From the NCBI GenBank assembly GCA_030686995.1, contig CM060686.1:72987757-73051756 (forward strand): a stretch of DNA of 64,000 nt, in the 5' to 3' direction. The translations under genes and the position numbers were made by a program. Shown piece after piece: positions 1 to 11,548 of this stretch. Position 1 is the first letter of the stretch, and each line of letters starts with the position of its first letter. This DNA is from Artemisia argyi. Lineage: Eukaryota; Streptophyta; Magnoliopsida; Asterales; Asteraceae. Below the pieces are notes generated by a model that was not told where the DNA came from, did not search any database, and saw nothing but the letters and a program-made list of their open reading frames with translations.

Positions 1-2870
1 ACTCAATGATTTCTTGTTTGAAACATAACAAGTTTAACGTCTTACTTTATTATAAGTCTTGTAATAGTTAAAAGACTTCATGTTTATAAGAAGATATAAA
101 CATAAATAACTAAAGTATTTGTGAACACCTCCACTTGGTTTCAATAGTAATTTCAAGTTAATTTACTACTTCATTTGCTTATGTCATTTTATGAATTATC
201 CAATTTAAGAAATTGCAAACTCACATAATTCCATTACATCAGTTGATCTGCTAGTAATGAAATCATGTAGTTTACCTTTCTATTGCAATCTAGGCAGGTT
301 ACACCCTGACGTAAATTGTAAATTCAAGTGTTTCTTTTAATTTGAATATCATAAGACATAAAAGTAGTCTTATAATCATGACACATGTTCTACATAAGAT
401 AATCTTACACATTTAATGTATAAGTCTTATTAGAACATTGATCTCTTACCTTACAATTAAGAGAATCCTATCATCATATTTCTCTATGTATTGTTCATTT
501 GCACACAATAGACAATTCTCCCACTTGTGCATTGAACAATATCATGTAGTATATAAACAACACAACATAAGTTTGTTTATGTGATTCAATATGATTTGTG
601 TCATAAGTAGATGTAGGACTACTTTGTCTTATCAGGAAACGCATATGGCTATCCTAAGAACATGAGTGTCTACAATTTGAAAGTAATTATCTTGAAGATA
701 ATTTTGGGCTACTACACAGAAATTAAGTCTTGTAGCTCCCACTGAATTAGAGAACATAACAATAACTCTATATTCAGTAAACAACACAAAAGCTCCCATT
801 GGATTTGACAACATTGTACGTGTTTCATAACCAGTGAAAACAATTTGCTTGTTTTTACTTTCCTACACATTTAGAAAAACCCATACGTAATAATTACTCA
901 GGTTCTAAAATGTGTATTCTACTATGTTTATGATGGATTATCCATCAATGATATTAACTTGAAGAATTTGAGCATGCAGCTTCTTCCTTAATAGGCCTAC
1001 CATCCCCATAATGGTATGTAGCACCTTTAAAGCACAACAGCTAGATAACATACTAGCTTTGCCTTTTACCAATTTTGCGGTAATCTGTCCAGCTTCTAAT
1101 AACTCATATTTTCCATTTAACCAAATGCCTTGTTTGTTATAGAAGAATTCATTCACCAAATAAGAGTAATGAAATTTCTATGGAAAATAAGATGTGCTAT
1201 ATCCTTAAATATTAAAGATAGCTATGAGTTATATATTAGAATGTAGACAATTCTAATGTTCCTATTATACCTTTCTCAATCATGAAAAGGAATAGAATTG
1301 AGTCTTATTCTTATGTTCCTATCAAACCTTTCTCAATCATGAAAAGGAATAGGATTGAGTCTTATTCTTCTCTCATGGAAAATAGACTTTCTTTCATTTC
1401 GGTAAATTTTTTCTCAATCAAACATTATGTTTGAAAGCAGAATTATATCAATTTACTAATTTAAGACCAAACCATGTTTACGGCTTTAATGTTGCATTAA
1501 TACGTTAAAAAGAATTACAAAATTCAATTTTAGTATTTTCGATAATTAAATTTTCAAGAAAATTAAATACCCATGGTTCATAATCAAATAACCATTTAAT
1601 TTTCACTGAAAAACTAGGATCCAAATTGACATAAGTTCATCACATCAGTTGATCTGCTAGTGATGACGTTATTCAATAAGGTACGAGACGTGTCCCAATT
1701 GCCAATATTCAATTGCAATTCCTAGAATCGATGGGATTTACATTATTTGCCAACCGCAGTTGCAATGTAAGCATGTTTTATCCCCATCTTCTTATGCCTT
1801 GAGTGATCAGTTCCCACTATCAACTCAATTAAGTTAACCAATTTAAGAAACAACAAACTTACATAATGACACCACACCAGTTGATCTGCTAGTGATGAAA
1901 TCATGTAATTTGCCCTTCCATTGCAATCTAGTCAGGTTACGCCCTGGCGTAGATCCAATTTCAGGTGTTTCCGTTTCATTGGATGGCATATAACTTAAAT
2001 TTAAGGGTAGTATTTTGATGTGTGTAATCAAAATATATGTACAAAGATGTCATGCATTCATCTTGTAGCATATGTTTCATGTAAAAAAACTTTTACTCAT
2101 TAGTTTCTTTACGAGCTTAAATCTCCAAACTTTTGATTGAGGCGTTGAGAAACTTACAACTTAGCCTTAAGTGCTTCGTAGTTATCATGGATGTTAGGTA
2201 AAGACTAAAATATGACTCACAGGCGAGCGTTAAGCCAGAATGGAGGCTCACTAAGGCCGCAATTTAATGCGTAGCCATCCTTATACCCACTTTAATAGTT
2301 TGTCATAATTAGTTCCACCTTTCAACCACTTAATACAGTCGCGATCAATCAACCAAAAGTCCAAGATTTATTAAGTAAGCTCAAAACAAGATTTCACCAT
2401 TATTAAGTCCGTTTAATATTTTATTTATTGAAATTACCCTTTGTTACTATCATGTTAAAAACATATAAAACAAAAGTAATAAAATAAAATAAACAAACAA
2501 CAACAATAATGGTCATGCAAATTAAAATCAACATTAAAACACACTATTGGTTTAATACACGATTAATAGGGTCTTCCCTAATCTTATAATTAATCAAATT
2601 TTAGTAATCTTTATTTATAATATTTACTAAACAATTTATCAATTATAAAAGAATCGCATAATAAGCATGAAATCTTAAAACCAAATCATTATAATCCAAG
2701 ACAACACATGCATGGTTTGTCATGGATGCCCATATTGCACATATTATAGCAAATAATCATGTCAATCAAGGAACGCAACCAAACGGTATATAACAATATC
2801 CATACACATAAATTACATGCAACCTAGGGTTTCTACAAGTTTTTATTACATAATTCATCAAACCCTAATT

Positions 2871-2914
<44 letters not shown>

Positions 2915-3059
2915 GACATATATATAATTAATTAAATAAATTCGAAATAAAAATAAAAACTAGGGTTTATGAAAAAAATAAAAACATAAGAACACCAAGC
3001 ATGTTATAATCAAACGATTCAATTTTATGTGTTTCGGTAATTCATTATAATGTATTAAC
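1..3059 (-). mobile_element. Non-coding interior of a reverse-strand LTR retrotransposon (LARD-like)
   Basis: This stretch lies directly inside the primer-binding site and LTR at 3060-3864 when read on the minus strand, so it is the 5' part of that element's interior. No frame carries recognisable gag or pol. It holds repeated modules: a block of about 160 bp around the words GTTGATCTGCTAGT at about 177-345 and 1822-1984, with a shorter relative at 1630-1690, and a 57-bp tandem pair at 1258-1314 and 1315-1371. A 34-base oligo-A tract lies at 2876-2909. The window cuts the element at its left edge, so a coding part beyond position 1 is possible. Confidence 0.45.
1258..1371. repeat. Two-copy 57-bp tandem repeat
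   Basis: Units 1258-1314 and 1315-1371 both begin GTTCCTAT and share the CTTTCTCAATCATGAAAAGG core and an AGTCTTATTCTT end, with few differences. It lies in the non-coding retrotransposon interior. Confidence 0.85.
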
Positions 3060-3073
3060 GGCTCTTGATGCCA
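3060..3073 (-). promoter_or_regulatory. Primer-binding site of the reverse-strand LTR element
   Basis: On the minus strand this reads TGGCATCAAGAGCC, one base inside the LTR end. It resembles the initiator-Met tRNA primer site TGGTATCAGAGC used by many plant retrotransposons, with mismatches. Its place next to TTCCAACA fixes the element's direction. Confidence 0.6.
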
Positions 3074-3074
3074 C

Positions 3075-3864
3075 TGTTGGAATATATGAATAATAATAAA
3101 CATATAAACATCAAAGAGTACGCAGCAGAATAGATCAAATACAAATAATAAATTAACCGAATATAAATGGATGCGTACCTCTTTGTGATTTCTAGCAAGA
3201 ACAAGAAACCAATGGAACAAGAACTATAAACCCTAATTGGGTTTAATGGTGGATCGACTAGGGTTAGTCGAATAGGGCAAATCACCTTGTTAGCAAAAGT
3301 ATGCCAACACTTCGTTCTTGAACACACGTATTAGTAGCGTTTCAATAAGAAAAGCTAGGTTCTTAATTCACAAGCAATCCAAACACAATGTTTAGAAGAT
3401 CGCGTAGGAACCCTAGAAGGGTGTAGTTGATCAACTAAACAAGAATGGTTTTGAGCTTAGAAATCTAGTAGGAACCCTATAAGGGTGTAGTTCGATTTCT
3501 AACTCAAGAGGAGAAAGAGAAGGAGATTTGGTTTGCAAGTGAACCAAGGGATGATTAGAATGAACAAAAGGGTTTGTTTATATACTAATCAACATCTTGG
3601 AGCACAAGACACAAACCCTACACCCTAATGGGTTGGGTTTGGCCAAACATGGGTTTTACAAGCCCATTCCATGTTTTTCTTGAACTCTATTTTAAGTTCA
3701 GTCCTTCATCTTTTCTCCAACGATCATTTTGTGAATTTAATAATTATTCGTCACTAAAACAATAATTATTAATTAATTGAAACTCATACGTAAAGTGTGC
3801 AATCCTGAAGTCTCGAGTTCGAGTCCGGTCATGATATATTAATTTATCATCCGTCAAACTAACA
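3075..3864 (-). repeat. 5' LTR of a reverse-strand LTR retrotransposon
   Basis: The block starts TGTTGG and ends CTAACA on the plus strand, giving TG...CA ends when read on either strand. The inner end abuts a primer-binding-site-like sequence. The partner LTR is outside the window, so neither the outer boundary nor a target-site duplication can be confirmed. The outer edge falls about 12 bp before a splice acceptor of the E1 alpha pseudogene, so the element probably inserted in an intron of that gene and cut off its upstream exons. Confidence 0.55.
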
Positions 3865-3876
3865 GTATCTATGCAG

Positions 3877-5215
3877 TACAGGGAGCCTGGAGTGCTGTTG
3901 TGGAGAGAATTTACGTTACAAGAATTTGCACTTCAGTTGTTTGGAAACAAATATGATTCAGGAAAAGGAAGGCAAATGGCTGTTCATTACGCATCTAAAA
4001 AGCACAATTACATTACAGTCGCATCAACAATCAGGTAAGAATTTTAATATAGCTTTGTGCTGCATATTCTATGATTAGGTCTAAAAGGCAAATGGTTGAC
4101 ACTTTGACCTATATTACAATATATTTGTGTTGCTTATATAACTGTTTTACAATATATTCATGTACTACTACAGAGCAGAAATTCCACATGCAGTTGGCGC
4201 TGATTATAGAAGAACAATATTCATGTGTGATCACTTATTTTAGTGAGGGAGGCACTAGTACGGTAAATAAATGCTACATCGTAGAAACTGTTCATCTTCA
4301 TTATGCATTCATTGTATTCCACCAGTTAGTACAGGGCCATTTTCATGCTGCTCTGAACTACGCTGAGGGTATGGAGGTTCCAGTGATTTTTTCTTGTCGA
4401 AACAATGGTTAGGCTATTATTAGTACCCCATTTGATGAACAGTTTCAAAGTATTTATGCTTTTATGTTTGACTCTCTACTTATACTTGAAATATTGACTT
4501 TTTTGGTCAAATGGTTAATTGTAGGTGACGGGGTTGTTGTTAAAGACTTAAAAGGAAGGAATATGGAGTTCCTAGCATCAGGGTGTATGGTAATGACGCT
4601 CTTGCTGTCTATAATGCCACTTCAAGGCATGTACATGGCTATTGAAGAACATATACCTGTTTCAATTGAGGTTTGTACACGTTGACTTTTGAGGTCAAAT
4701 AACTCTTTATATACACTTTTGACGTTTGAGGTAAAAACCTATTCAATGACAGGAGCTCACATATAGAGCAGGACACCAACTTGGCATCAGATGATTCCAC
4801 CAGGTATCGTCCAGATGATGAAATGGAATGGGGCGAGTTGATCAAAGCCCTGTTAAGAGGTTTATGAAATGGGTCGAAAGCAAAGGCTGGTGGAATGATG
4901 AAGCTGAATCCCAACAGCATAACAGCATAACGGCACCAGGAAACATGTGAAAGCTTTAACTTTAAATGTGACTTTGTTTGACTTTAGTATCACCTGCTTA
5001 TGGAGATGTCCATATTCACTAGATCTATCACATAAATATTCGAGAGTAAGTTATTTAACTTATCCAACTAATGATGCTTTGCTTAGCTACCCAAAGCGAT
5101 CCAGGTTGCAGAGCGGATAGAAAAACCTCCAATTGCAGACATGTTTTCTTATGACGTTTGTAAGAAAAAACGTCAAGAAACATAGACAAGATTATCCTTC
5201 CAAAGTACCAATGTA
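3877..5215 (+). pseudogene. BCKDHA: Branched-chain 2-oxoacid dehydrogenase E1 alpha subunit, truncated pseudogene
   Basis: Conceptual translation in pieces matches the C-terminal two thirds of the mitochondrial E1 alpha subunit, which decarboxylates branched-chain 2-oxoacids from Leu, Ile and Val breakdown. The first exon, 3877-4034, begins YREPGVLLWREFTLQEF, sits behind a CAG acceptor and ends in a GTAAG donor. Later blocks include the thiamine-diphosphate region (TYFSEGGTS then FHAALNYAEGMEVPVIF, about 4172-4412), GDGVVVK (about 4525), the SDDSTRYRP phosphorylation-loop block (about 4755-4830), FMKWVESKGWWND and finally HRQDYPSKVP before a stop at 5213-5215. Damage: a frameshift in the exon at about 4172-4230, a TAG at 4410-4412 where the family has Trp (NNGWAISTP), a frameshift near 4782, and no N-terminal exons. 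Introns remain, so it is a decayed gene copy and not a processed one. The neighbouring LTR element probably removed or displaced the 5' half. Confidence 0.85.
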
Positions 5216-5274
5216 AAGCAATGCTTATCTATTGAATAACTTCTAACATATTCTTGTTTCCTTGTGTAACAAAA

Positions 5275-5314
5275 TCAGCTCTACTTTGCAGATGCACCAC
5301 GGCCTGCTGCTGAG

Positions 5315-5371
<57 letters not shown>

Positions 5372-5383
5372 AGCTCTACTTTG
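5275..5383 (+). mobile_element. Tiny poly-A retroposed insert with target-site duplication
   Basis: About 30 bp of non-A sequence followed by about 51 A residues (5319-5369) is flanked by near-perfect 14-base copies of TCAGCTCTACTTTG (5275-5288) and TTAGCTCTACTTTG (5370-5383). This is the pattern left by LINE-machinery retroposition of a strongly 5'-truncated transcript. The body is too short to identify. Confidence 0.65.
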
Positions 5384-7929
5384 TAAGGTTACCACCACCC
5401 ACTATCGTTGGTCACTGTGATTTAATGTGATGACGTCTGGAATTCAAAAAGTGATTTATCATTGACTCCTCTATCCAGCATACACAGCCCAAACTACACA
5501 CGATACAAATGCTATTGCTTGGACGTTTGACAACTGGGACGGCGTCATTTGCACTATATGAACATCAACAAAGCTCAGGATGCAAAATCATTATATTTGT
5601 GAACTCGGCAAACGATGTTGCTATTGCCTGAATATCTGAGGGAATACCATTGCAGGTTGGCATCGAAAGAAAATGTACACAAATCACTGCTTCAACTAGA
5701 TATAATATGGAATGCCAAGCAGCCAAAAGCACTGTATGAAAGGAACCTGCTTGCAGCTATTGCTGTATTGCTGAGAAGATGTGTTAAACACTCCTGCTAG
5801 TAACACATGATGCCAAATTTAATGAGTCAATTGAACATCATGTCAGTTGTCTTAAATTTATTAAGAACTAGTATAACTCATGTGTCTTAGAATAAAATCA
5901 GTTTTACAAGATGGGAACATAATTGGGTTAAGCTGCAGAAGCATATTTGTCTCTGATTCTTTTTCCTCTCAGCATGTTACAATGCATCCCAACGACCTAA
6001 CCTAAGACCTAATACACATGCATTTTTAACTTACTAATATTTCAAAGACTAGAAATCGAGCAATTTATGCACAAATATGCCACAACTGGCTTGAAAAAAG
6101 CCATAGACAAATTACAACTAACTCATTACTAATAACGATAATAACCCATCTCATATGCCATCATGTTGAATTAAAAGCTCATTTCAGAAATTCCTTACAA
6201 TCTGTTGGTACCCATCCAGTCATCCATGAAACAAATATCAGTTACTAGAAAAGAACATGTAAATAATCAGCAGAAGCAATTATCGAACTCACTGATGTGA
6301 TAACCTTCTCTAAGGCTTCAACATCAAAATATCTCTATAAATGTCCCATGACCAAATAGTCATTTTCAGTAACAACACAAAATAGAAGTAATCTCCTTAT
6401 TCCTCACAAGTATAAATATATATTAACTGATTTGGGAAGAGCGATTGAAGTAACGATGGTGAGTTTTAGTGGCGGAGTTTGTCAAGGTGGAATGGAATTG
6501 GTCAGGTTCAAAAAGAGTGAGTCTGGAAGATTAGCAGAAGAATTTGAAGTTGCAAGAATTTGAAACGAAAGCAAATGTGAATGGTTCAAAGGCAAGTAAT
6601 ACGGGTTATTGAGGCTCTCAAGTCATCAACAAATTTCCTCGACTTCTTGAGAAGTTCAATTACTACCCATACTTGCTTTAAACCACCAAAGATCCGCTTC
6701 ACATAAAGCAATACAACTTCTTCCGTGTAGCATCCTTAACATAAATTTAATCTTAAGCTTCATACAAAGGAAATGGAAGTCGTTCAAGAGCACGTAGCGC
6801 TAACAGTAACACAACCTTGTCCGTAAACAGCTTCCATTCACATTGCATAAAGTTTTTGCAAAATCAATTCTTTCCCATGGCCTCCTTTTTTGGACCCTTA
6901 ACCAACTCCAACCCTCCCTTGACAATCTTTTCTCATCCAACTATTCGTACTAGTCCAAATTCCGATTCTATTTATCAACCCTTCAACATAAGAATTTCGA
7001 AAACTCGTAACTTTCCGGAACATTAACATCATATTTTTCTTCCTACTAAAATCCATAAGTAACCATTTTTTAAGTAACTCACTAAAACCACCCATATCAC
7101 TAGCAGTTATCTCACTAACAATATTATTCTCATTTTAACAAATCGTACCTTTGACGTACTATCACAATATCGTCATCTTACTCAACTACCACTCACATTA
7201 TCCTCATTCGAGTTGTGGATCGAAAAAGCCGTCCCGACCTGAACTCGATTAAACTGTTTTGATCGGGTGAACAATTTTATTTGGGTTGCTTTGGTTGATC
7301 CGAATAATTTGAAGGTTATATAGGATTGGTAATATGTTTGATTTATCCGAGTGCAGCCGCTGTGCAGGGCAGGGTTGTCTTAAAGTTACGTGAGGCTTAA
7401 AGTGATCAAATTTGTATGTAGTCGACTTATTGTTAAATCTTCAATGTTCTCTTTATTTGCAATTACGAGTAAGTATATTACTTTCCCGCGTGCAGGGCAG
7501 GGTTGTCTTAAAGTTACGTGAGGCTTGTGATAGTCTATGAGTGAGTATATTACTTTCCCGCGTAATTACATCTGTTTGCTCAAACTGATATATATGGTAT
7601 CTAAACTTAGAGGTGATTGAATGATGAATAAGATGCTTGCCTATTGAGATTTAATCATGTTCGCCAATGTTAATACAGTGTTAAGACCATTGATATGCTA
7701 CTGACCAGAGCCATCTGCAACTATGTAAGAATATGTGTTAACCAACATATTAGACTCAAAGATTAAAGAACCACAATGTGGGATTACCTCAAACAATTCG
7801 AATAACCATTTACAACAGACAACTAGACTTAAACATTTATGCATCATTTACATTTTGCACAAAAATATACAAAACATATAAGCAAGTTCTATGTTTACGA
7901 GTTGTACATTGCATGTAATTTAACACAGT
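5384..7929. other. Intergenic stretch, no gene supported
   Basis: There are short open frames, the longest 69 codons, and none has recognisable domains. About 5480-5805 looks gene-like in base composition and could be an exon remnant, but I cannot assign it. A partial tandem duplication lies at 7362-7562. Confidence 0.5.
7362..7562. repeat. Partial tandem duplication, about 128-bp unit
   Basis: The word TGCAGGGCAGGGTTGTCTTA and the next 17 bases occur at about 7363 and again at 7491. The trailing word TATATTACTTTCCCGCG occurs at about 7473 and 7547. The second unit is shortened in the middle. Confidence 0.8.
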
Positions 7930-10536
7930 TTAATCATCGCCCGAAATCACAGCTAAAAGAGAAAACTTAACACGTAACGATATCTTACTCTTATCAACCA
8001 TAAGCCTAGCACCAGAAACAACCCAATAACCAGGCAAATCCTGAGGCCCTCTAATTAATTCAGTTGTATCAACAAACTTTGAAAGCTTCTTCCCATGAGA
8101 TGAAACTGGGGGGCTCACAGGTAAAGCGGAGTTCACATTAATATCTTTAGGCTGAGGTGGCGGCTTTCGAGCATTTGAAGCACTTGAAAACCGAGCTGAG
8201 ATCAAAGTTGAAACAATCCCCGATTTTTGACTTAGAACTGGTGACCCGTCCCATTCGGGTTTTTTAACAACCGAGGCCCCCATGACTTTTGAGAAACGGA
8301 GTCGTAGGAATAATACTCGTTTTAGACCTGCATCACTTACTTCGAATTCAGCACCGGTAACGATAGATAGTTCGTCATCGGACTCTACTGGGGCCGTACA
8401 TATGTGTGAGAAACTTTTCCATTGTACTTTTTCGTGGTACCTTCGGTCACTTAAGTTTGGGGACAAGTTCATATTGGGTTCTGGCATGAGCTTAAAGCTT
8501 TTGGGTACGGATGAAAGATGTTGTAAATGGACTGCTAAGCAATCATTTCGTTTTCCTTCTAAATAGAGGCGTAGACCTGTTACAGGTGTGTTATCAACAT
8601 CCACCTGGCGGTTTCATCATCACAGAAAAGTTAATTAGTATGCTATAATCATGTGTATGACTAAGAGTTATGTATAGAGATTGATCATTGCCTGATTTGT
8701 GTTAACGTAGAGTTTAGGACCTAAAAATTTGAACTGTAAAGAGGCGTTGTGATGTTGTTTTCCCTCGGGACCAACTGCAAGCACCCCGAATTCTGGTGCC
8801 CATCTTGTCGGAAGTTGAAACTCTAAAAACTGTTGAAGCTCTTCAATTGGTGGCTTATCTGCATAGCACATTTTATCGTTATAGAACGTATTTTAGGCAT
8901 TTGACCCATTTACTAGAGGTGGGTAAACCGTTACTACTACGGGTGGAAATTCTACTCACTTACTTAAGATTGAGTTGATTCAGGTGATATTCTATCTATG
9001 ACGGGTCACACGGGTCAAAAGTCGCACTAAGAATACTTTTACGCCTAAAACTTTCTAAATCATTTTATTGAAAATGTTCAATTATTTATCGAAATAATAC
9101 AGTGTTTGTAATCACATTTACACTAACTATTTGTATAAAATAGGTAAACCTGACTTGAGCTGCACAAATTACCCGTTATGCCCATTGCTAAGCATGTTTG
9201 ACCAGGTCATTTACAGTTAGAACTTGAATGTGAGAGACCATATGAATTAAAAAAAATACGGATTCTTTTTTACTTACAGCGTATATATAGGTTGATGGCA
9301 TGTGTCAAGAATCCATTGCCATCAATTCCACTCAATAATGATGTAATTGGAATAAACGACATCGAGATCACATCTGGTTCAAGTTGAACCGTTTGACACC
9401 ATGTGCGATGATCCAGGTTTTTCGCATAACTCCCTCCTCTCCTCCTCCAGAAAAATGTTATATCCTGTAGTATTACAACCAAAAGCAATGTGGATTAGAA
9501 TCTTAGTCTCGTCATCACTTAGCCAGGGCAATATGGGAAATACATGTGTAAGCAAATTACTGTTTGAACTTGGCAATACCTAGATAATTAGACGTTAAAT
9601 AGTACTCCCTCCGTCCCATCTAAAGTGTCCACAATGGAATCTTTGCATGTCCCATTTAAAGTGTCCACTTGTACCTTTCAACCAATAAGATGAGAGTTTA
9701 GTGGGTAAAAGTAATATTTGATTGGTGGAGAGTTTAGTTAGTGGAATCTCCTAAAACTTTGTGCATTATGAAAGTGGACACTTTAAATGGGACGGAGGTA
9801 GTATTTGTTAAAGGGACATTTTTGTGTGTGCGAAAACCTTAGAGGTTATGCTTGAAATGAAAATACAGGTGTCCCGAATTAGGTTAAAAGAAGGGGTTAA
9901 TAGGTGATATCATTTTACTCTTGTTAATTCAAACACTCCTTGCGTCCTTGGTGTTTATTAGGTTACTAATTAAACATAACACATAACAGCAGAAAAATAA
10001 AACATCAAGATAGAAGTTATCCCATAAGTTCTTACCTCAAATGCAGGATTCAAGTTTATCAAGCCATAGTCATTCTTTTCTAGCTGAAATGACAAAAAAG
10101 TATTATAAGCCAAAATTTTCACAAATGCTATAGTCTATCTAGCCCTGACAAACATACTATTCGATTATCATATGATAATTTTAAAGTAACCGAGTATAGT
10201 AGTATCACAGAGATCGAGCAATCTAGGTGCCAGGGATCACTGGATGCTACATTTTCTCAAATGAGATCAAATTTCAAAGGAGATAGTTTTATAAAATCAG
10301 CAAACAAACTTATATCAAAAAGCATAGGTAAAGATGTACCAACCAGTTCCAAATCACGGGATTTGCTTGGGTTATCGATATGTTGTCCACTAAATCTCTT
10401 TTCAGCTATTTCCTTGAGCTTTCTTTGTACATCATCGGATGGTAGAGTTGATGAATGTTGTTGCTTCATATATACAATGTCTTTTCCTCCCATTTTGACA
10501 CCAGCAATCACATGGGTACCATACTTTTCAATAAAC

Positions 10537-10582
<46 letters not shown>

Positions 10583-11548
10583 AAAACAAACTTTGAGATT
10601 ACTTAAACGACGTCATAATCAGAAGGAATTTAAATCCTGGTGGATTTTGCTTACTTGGCCAATGCTGCGGGTTCCCAAGTAGATGGAACAGCATTTTTGA
10701 CATGATCACGTAATGCAATTTGGGATTTTTCAAGTGTGATATTGTAAAGTGTCAAATAAACGCCATCTAGAGCAAGTGTTTTTGTATTGGCAGCGTCTTT
10801 TGCCCAAGATCCAGTGAACTCAAATGCAGCATTGAATTGGCCTGTTGGGATTCTTCCCGAGAGTGAGACATCCTGGTTAAATTGTTCAACCATCTACAAG
10901 AACAAGAAAAAGGTACATGTTACCTTATAACATCAAGAAACCAAACAACTTTCAAGGTTAGATTGGTAAGATTCTGGCATGTTCAGAAATCAACACCCAG
11001 AGAATGAATATAGAAGAAACTTGAATGGGTCAATTGGGGTTCTGAAACAGGTGGAACAGGTTGAAATTAAAATGGATCAGAATCCATTTCTAATACATGA
11101 ATATTCCTATATCATTTTGTTCAAATACTCGAATAATAAACATGCTAAAATTACTTAAAAACAAAACAAAAAATGTTTCATCAACCAAAAGCACCCAAAA
11201 AGATTCAAACCAACAAATATAACAGAAAATCAATCTACAAAACCAAACTAAAACCAAAACTGTGTTCATCCAACTCACCTTCTGAAAAGACCAAATATCA
11301 GAACTAAACCGCACCCGTTCACCTTTCCCACAATTAATCGACTTGGACACATTCTGAATCAAAATCCCACTAGGAACCACTACATCTCTAACAATCTCAT
11401 CATCTATCCCTATCAACCTCCCTGCACTCCCTTTACAATATTTCAACCTCAAATCCTCAGTAACATCATATCCTAACCCTATAGACCCGATCGCAGCCTC
11501 AGCAGCCGCCTTCAAGCGTAACGCCACCTCCTTGGTACTACTAGCCAT
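7930..11548 (-). CDS. MACPF domain protein (plant CAD1/NSL1-type family), seven exons
   Basis: Seven exons join in frame on the minus strand: 11279-11548, 10655-10893, 10344-10536, 10036-10083, 9278-9464, 8692-8858 and 7930-8604, giving 592 residues, the normal family size of about 600. The start is the ATG at 11546-11548, giving MASSTKEVALRLKAAAEAAI. MACPF features follow in family order: LRLKYCKGSAGRLI, NVSKSINCGKGERVRF, SLSGRIPTGQFNAAFEF, the hallmark YGTHVIAGVKMGGKD block, DVISMSFIPITSLL, HAINLYIRYKPPIEELQQFL, VTGLRLYLEGKRND, FSHICTAPVESDDELSIVTG and GYWVVSGARLMVDKS near the end. Family members are membrane-associated and, in Arabidopsis, restrain salicylate-linked cell death; that role here is inferred. 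Oddities: intron 6 uses a GC donor (8691-8690); intron 2 has a run of 41 T just before its acceptor; intron 4 carries a Stowaway MITE; the 48-bp exon 4 (LEKNDYGLINLNPAFE) looks shorter than the usual linker. The exon 3 donor is the least certain boundary. No frame-breaking lesion was seen. Confidence 0.88.
8605..8691 (-). other. Non-canonical GC-AG intron of the MACPF gene
   Basis: On the minus strand exon 6 ends ...ACACAAATCAG and the intron begins GCAATG. It ends ACCGCCAG before GTGGATGTTGAT. Only this junction keeps the conserved series YVNT...VDV...PVTGLRLYLEGK in frame. No GT donor is available at the same place. Confidence 0.8.
9603..9803. mobile_element. Stowaway-type MITE in MACPF intron 4
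   Basis: The inverted ends are TACTCCCTCCGTCCC at 9603-9617 and, on the other strand, TACTACCTCCGTCCC at 9803-9789, so the terminal TA dinucleotides are the target duplication. The repeats continue inward (TCTAAAGTGTCCAC against AAAGTGGACACTTTA). About 200 bp, no coding capacity: a classic non-autonomous Tc1/mariner element. Confidence 0.9.
10539..10579. repeat. 41-base oligo-A tract (T tract on the gene strand)
   Basis: It lies in intron 2 of the MACPF gene. Read on the coding strand it is an uninterrupted T run ending in AG at the acceptor of exon 3, so it serves as an extreme polypyrimidine tract. Its length is likely to vary between individuals. Confidence 0.9.

Noticed and set aside
3800..3835. 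GAGTTCGAGTCC, resembling a tRNA T-loop or pol III B box
   Set aside because: No A box, acceptor stem or anticodon arm could be fitted around it, and it lies inside the retrotransposon LTR.
6817..7095. Two opposed frames of 65-69 codons
   Set aside because: No family resemblance and no splice or promoter context; treated as chance frames.
8282..8566. Plus-strand frame of 94 codons
   Set aside because: It is fully antisense to MACPF exon 7, whose protein is well conserved.
10257..10596. Plus-strand frame of 111 codons ending in a Lys run
   Set aside because: It is the antisense of MACPF exon 3 and its adjoining T tract.
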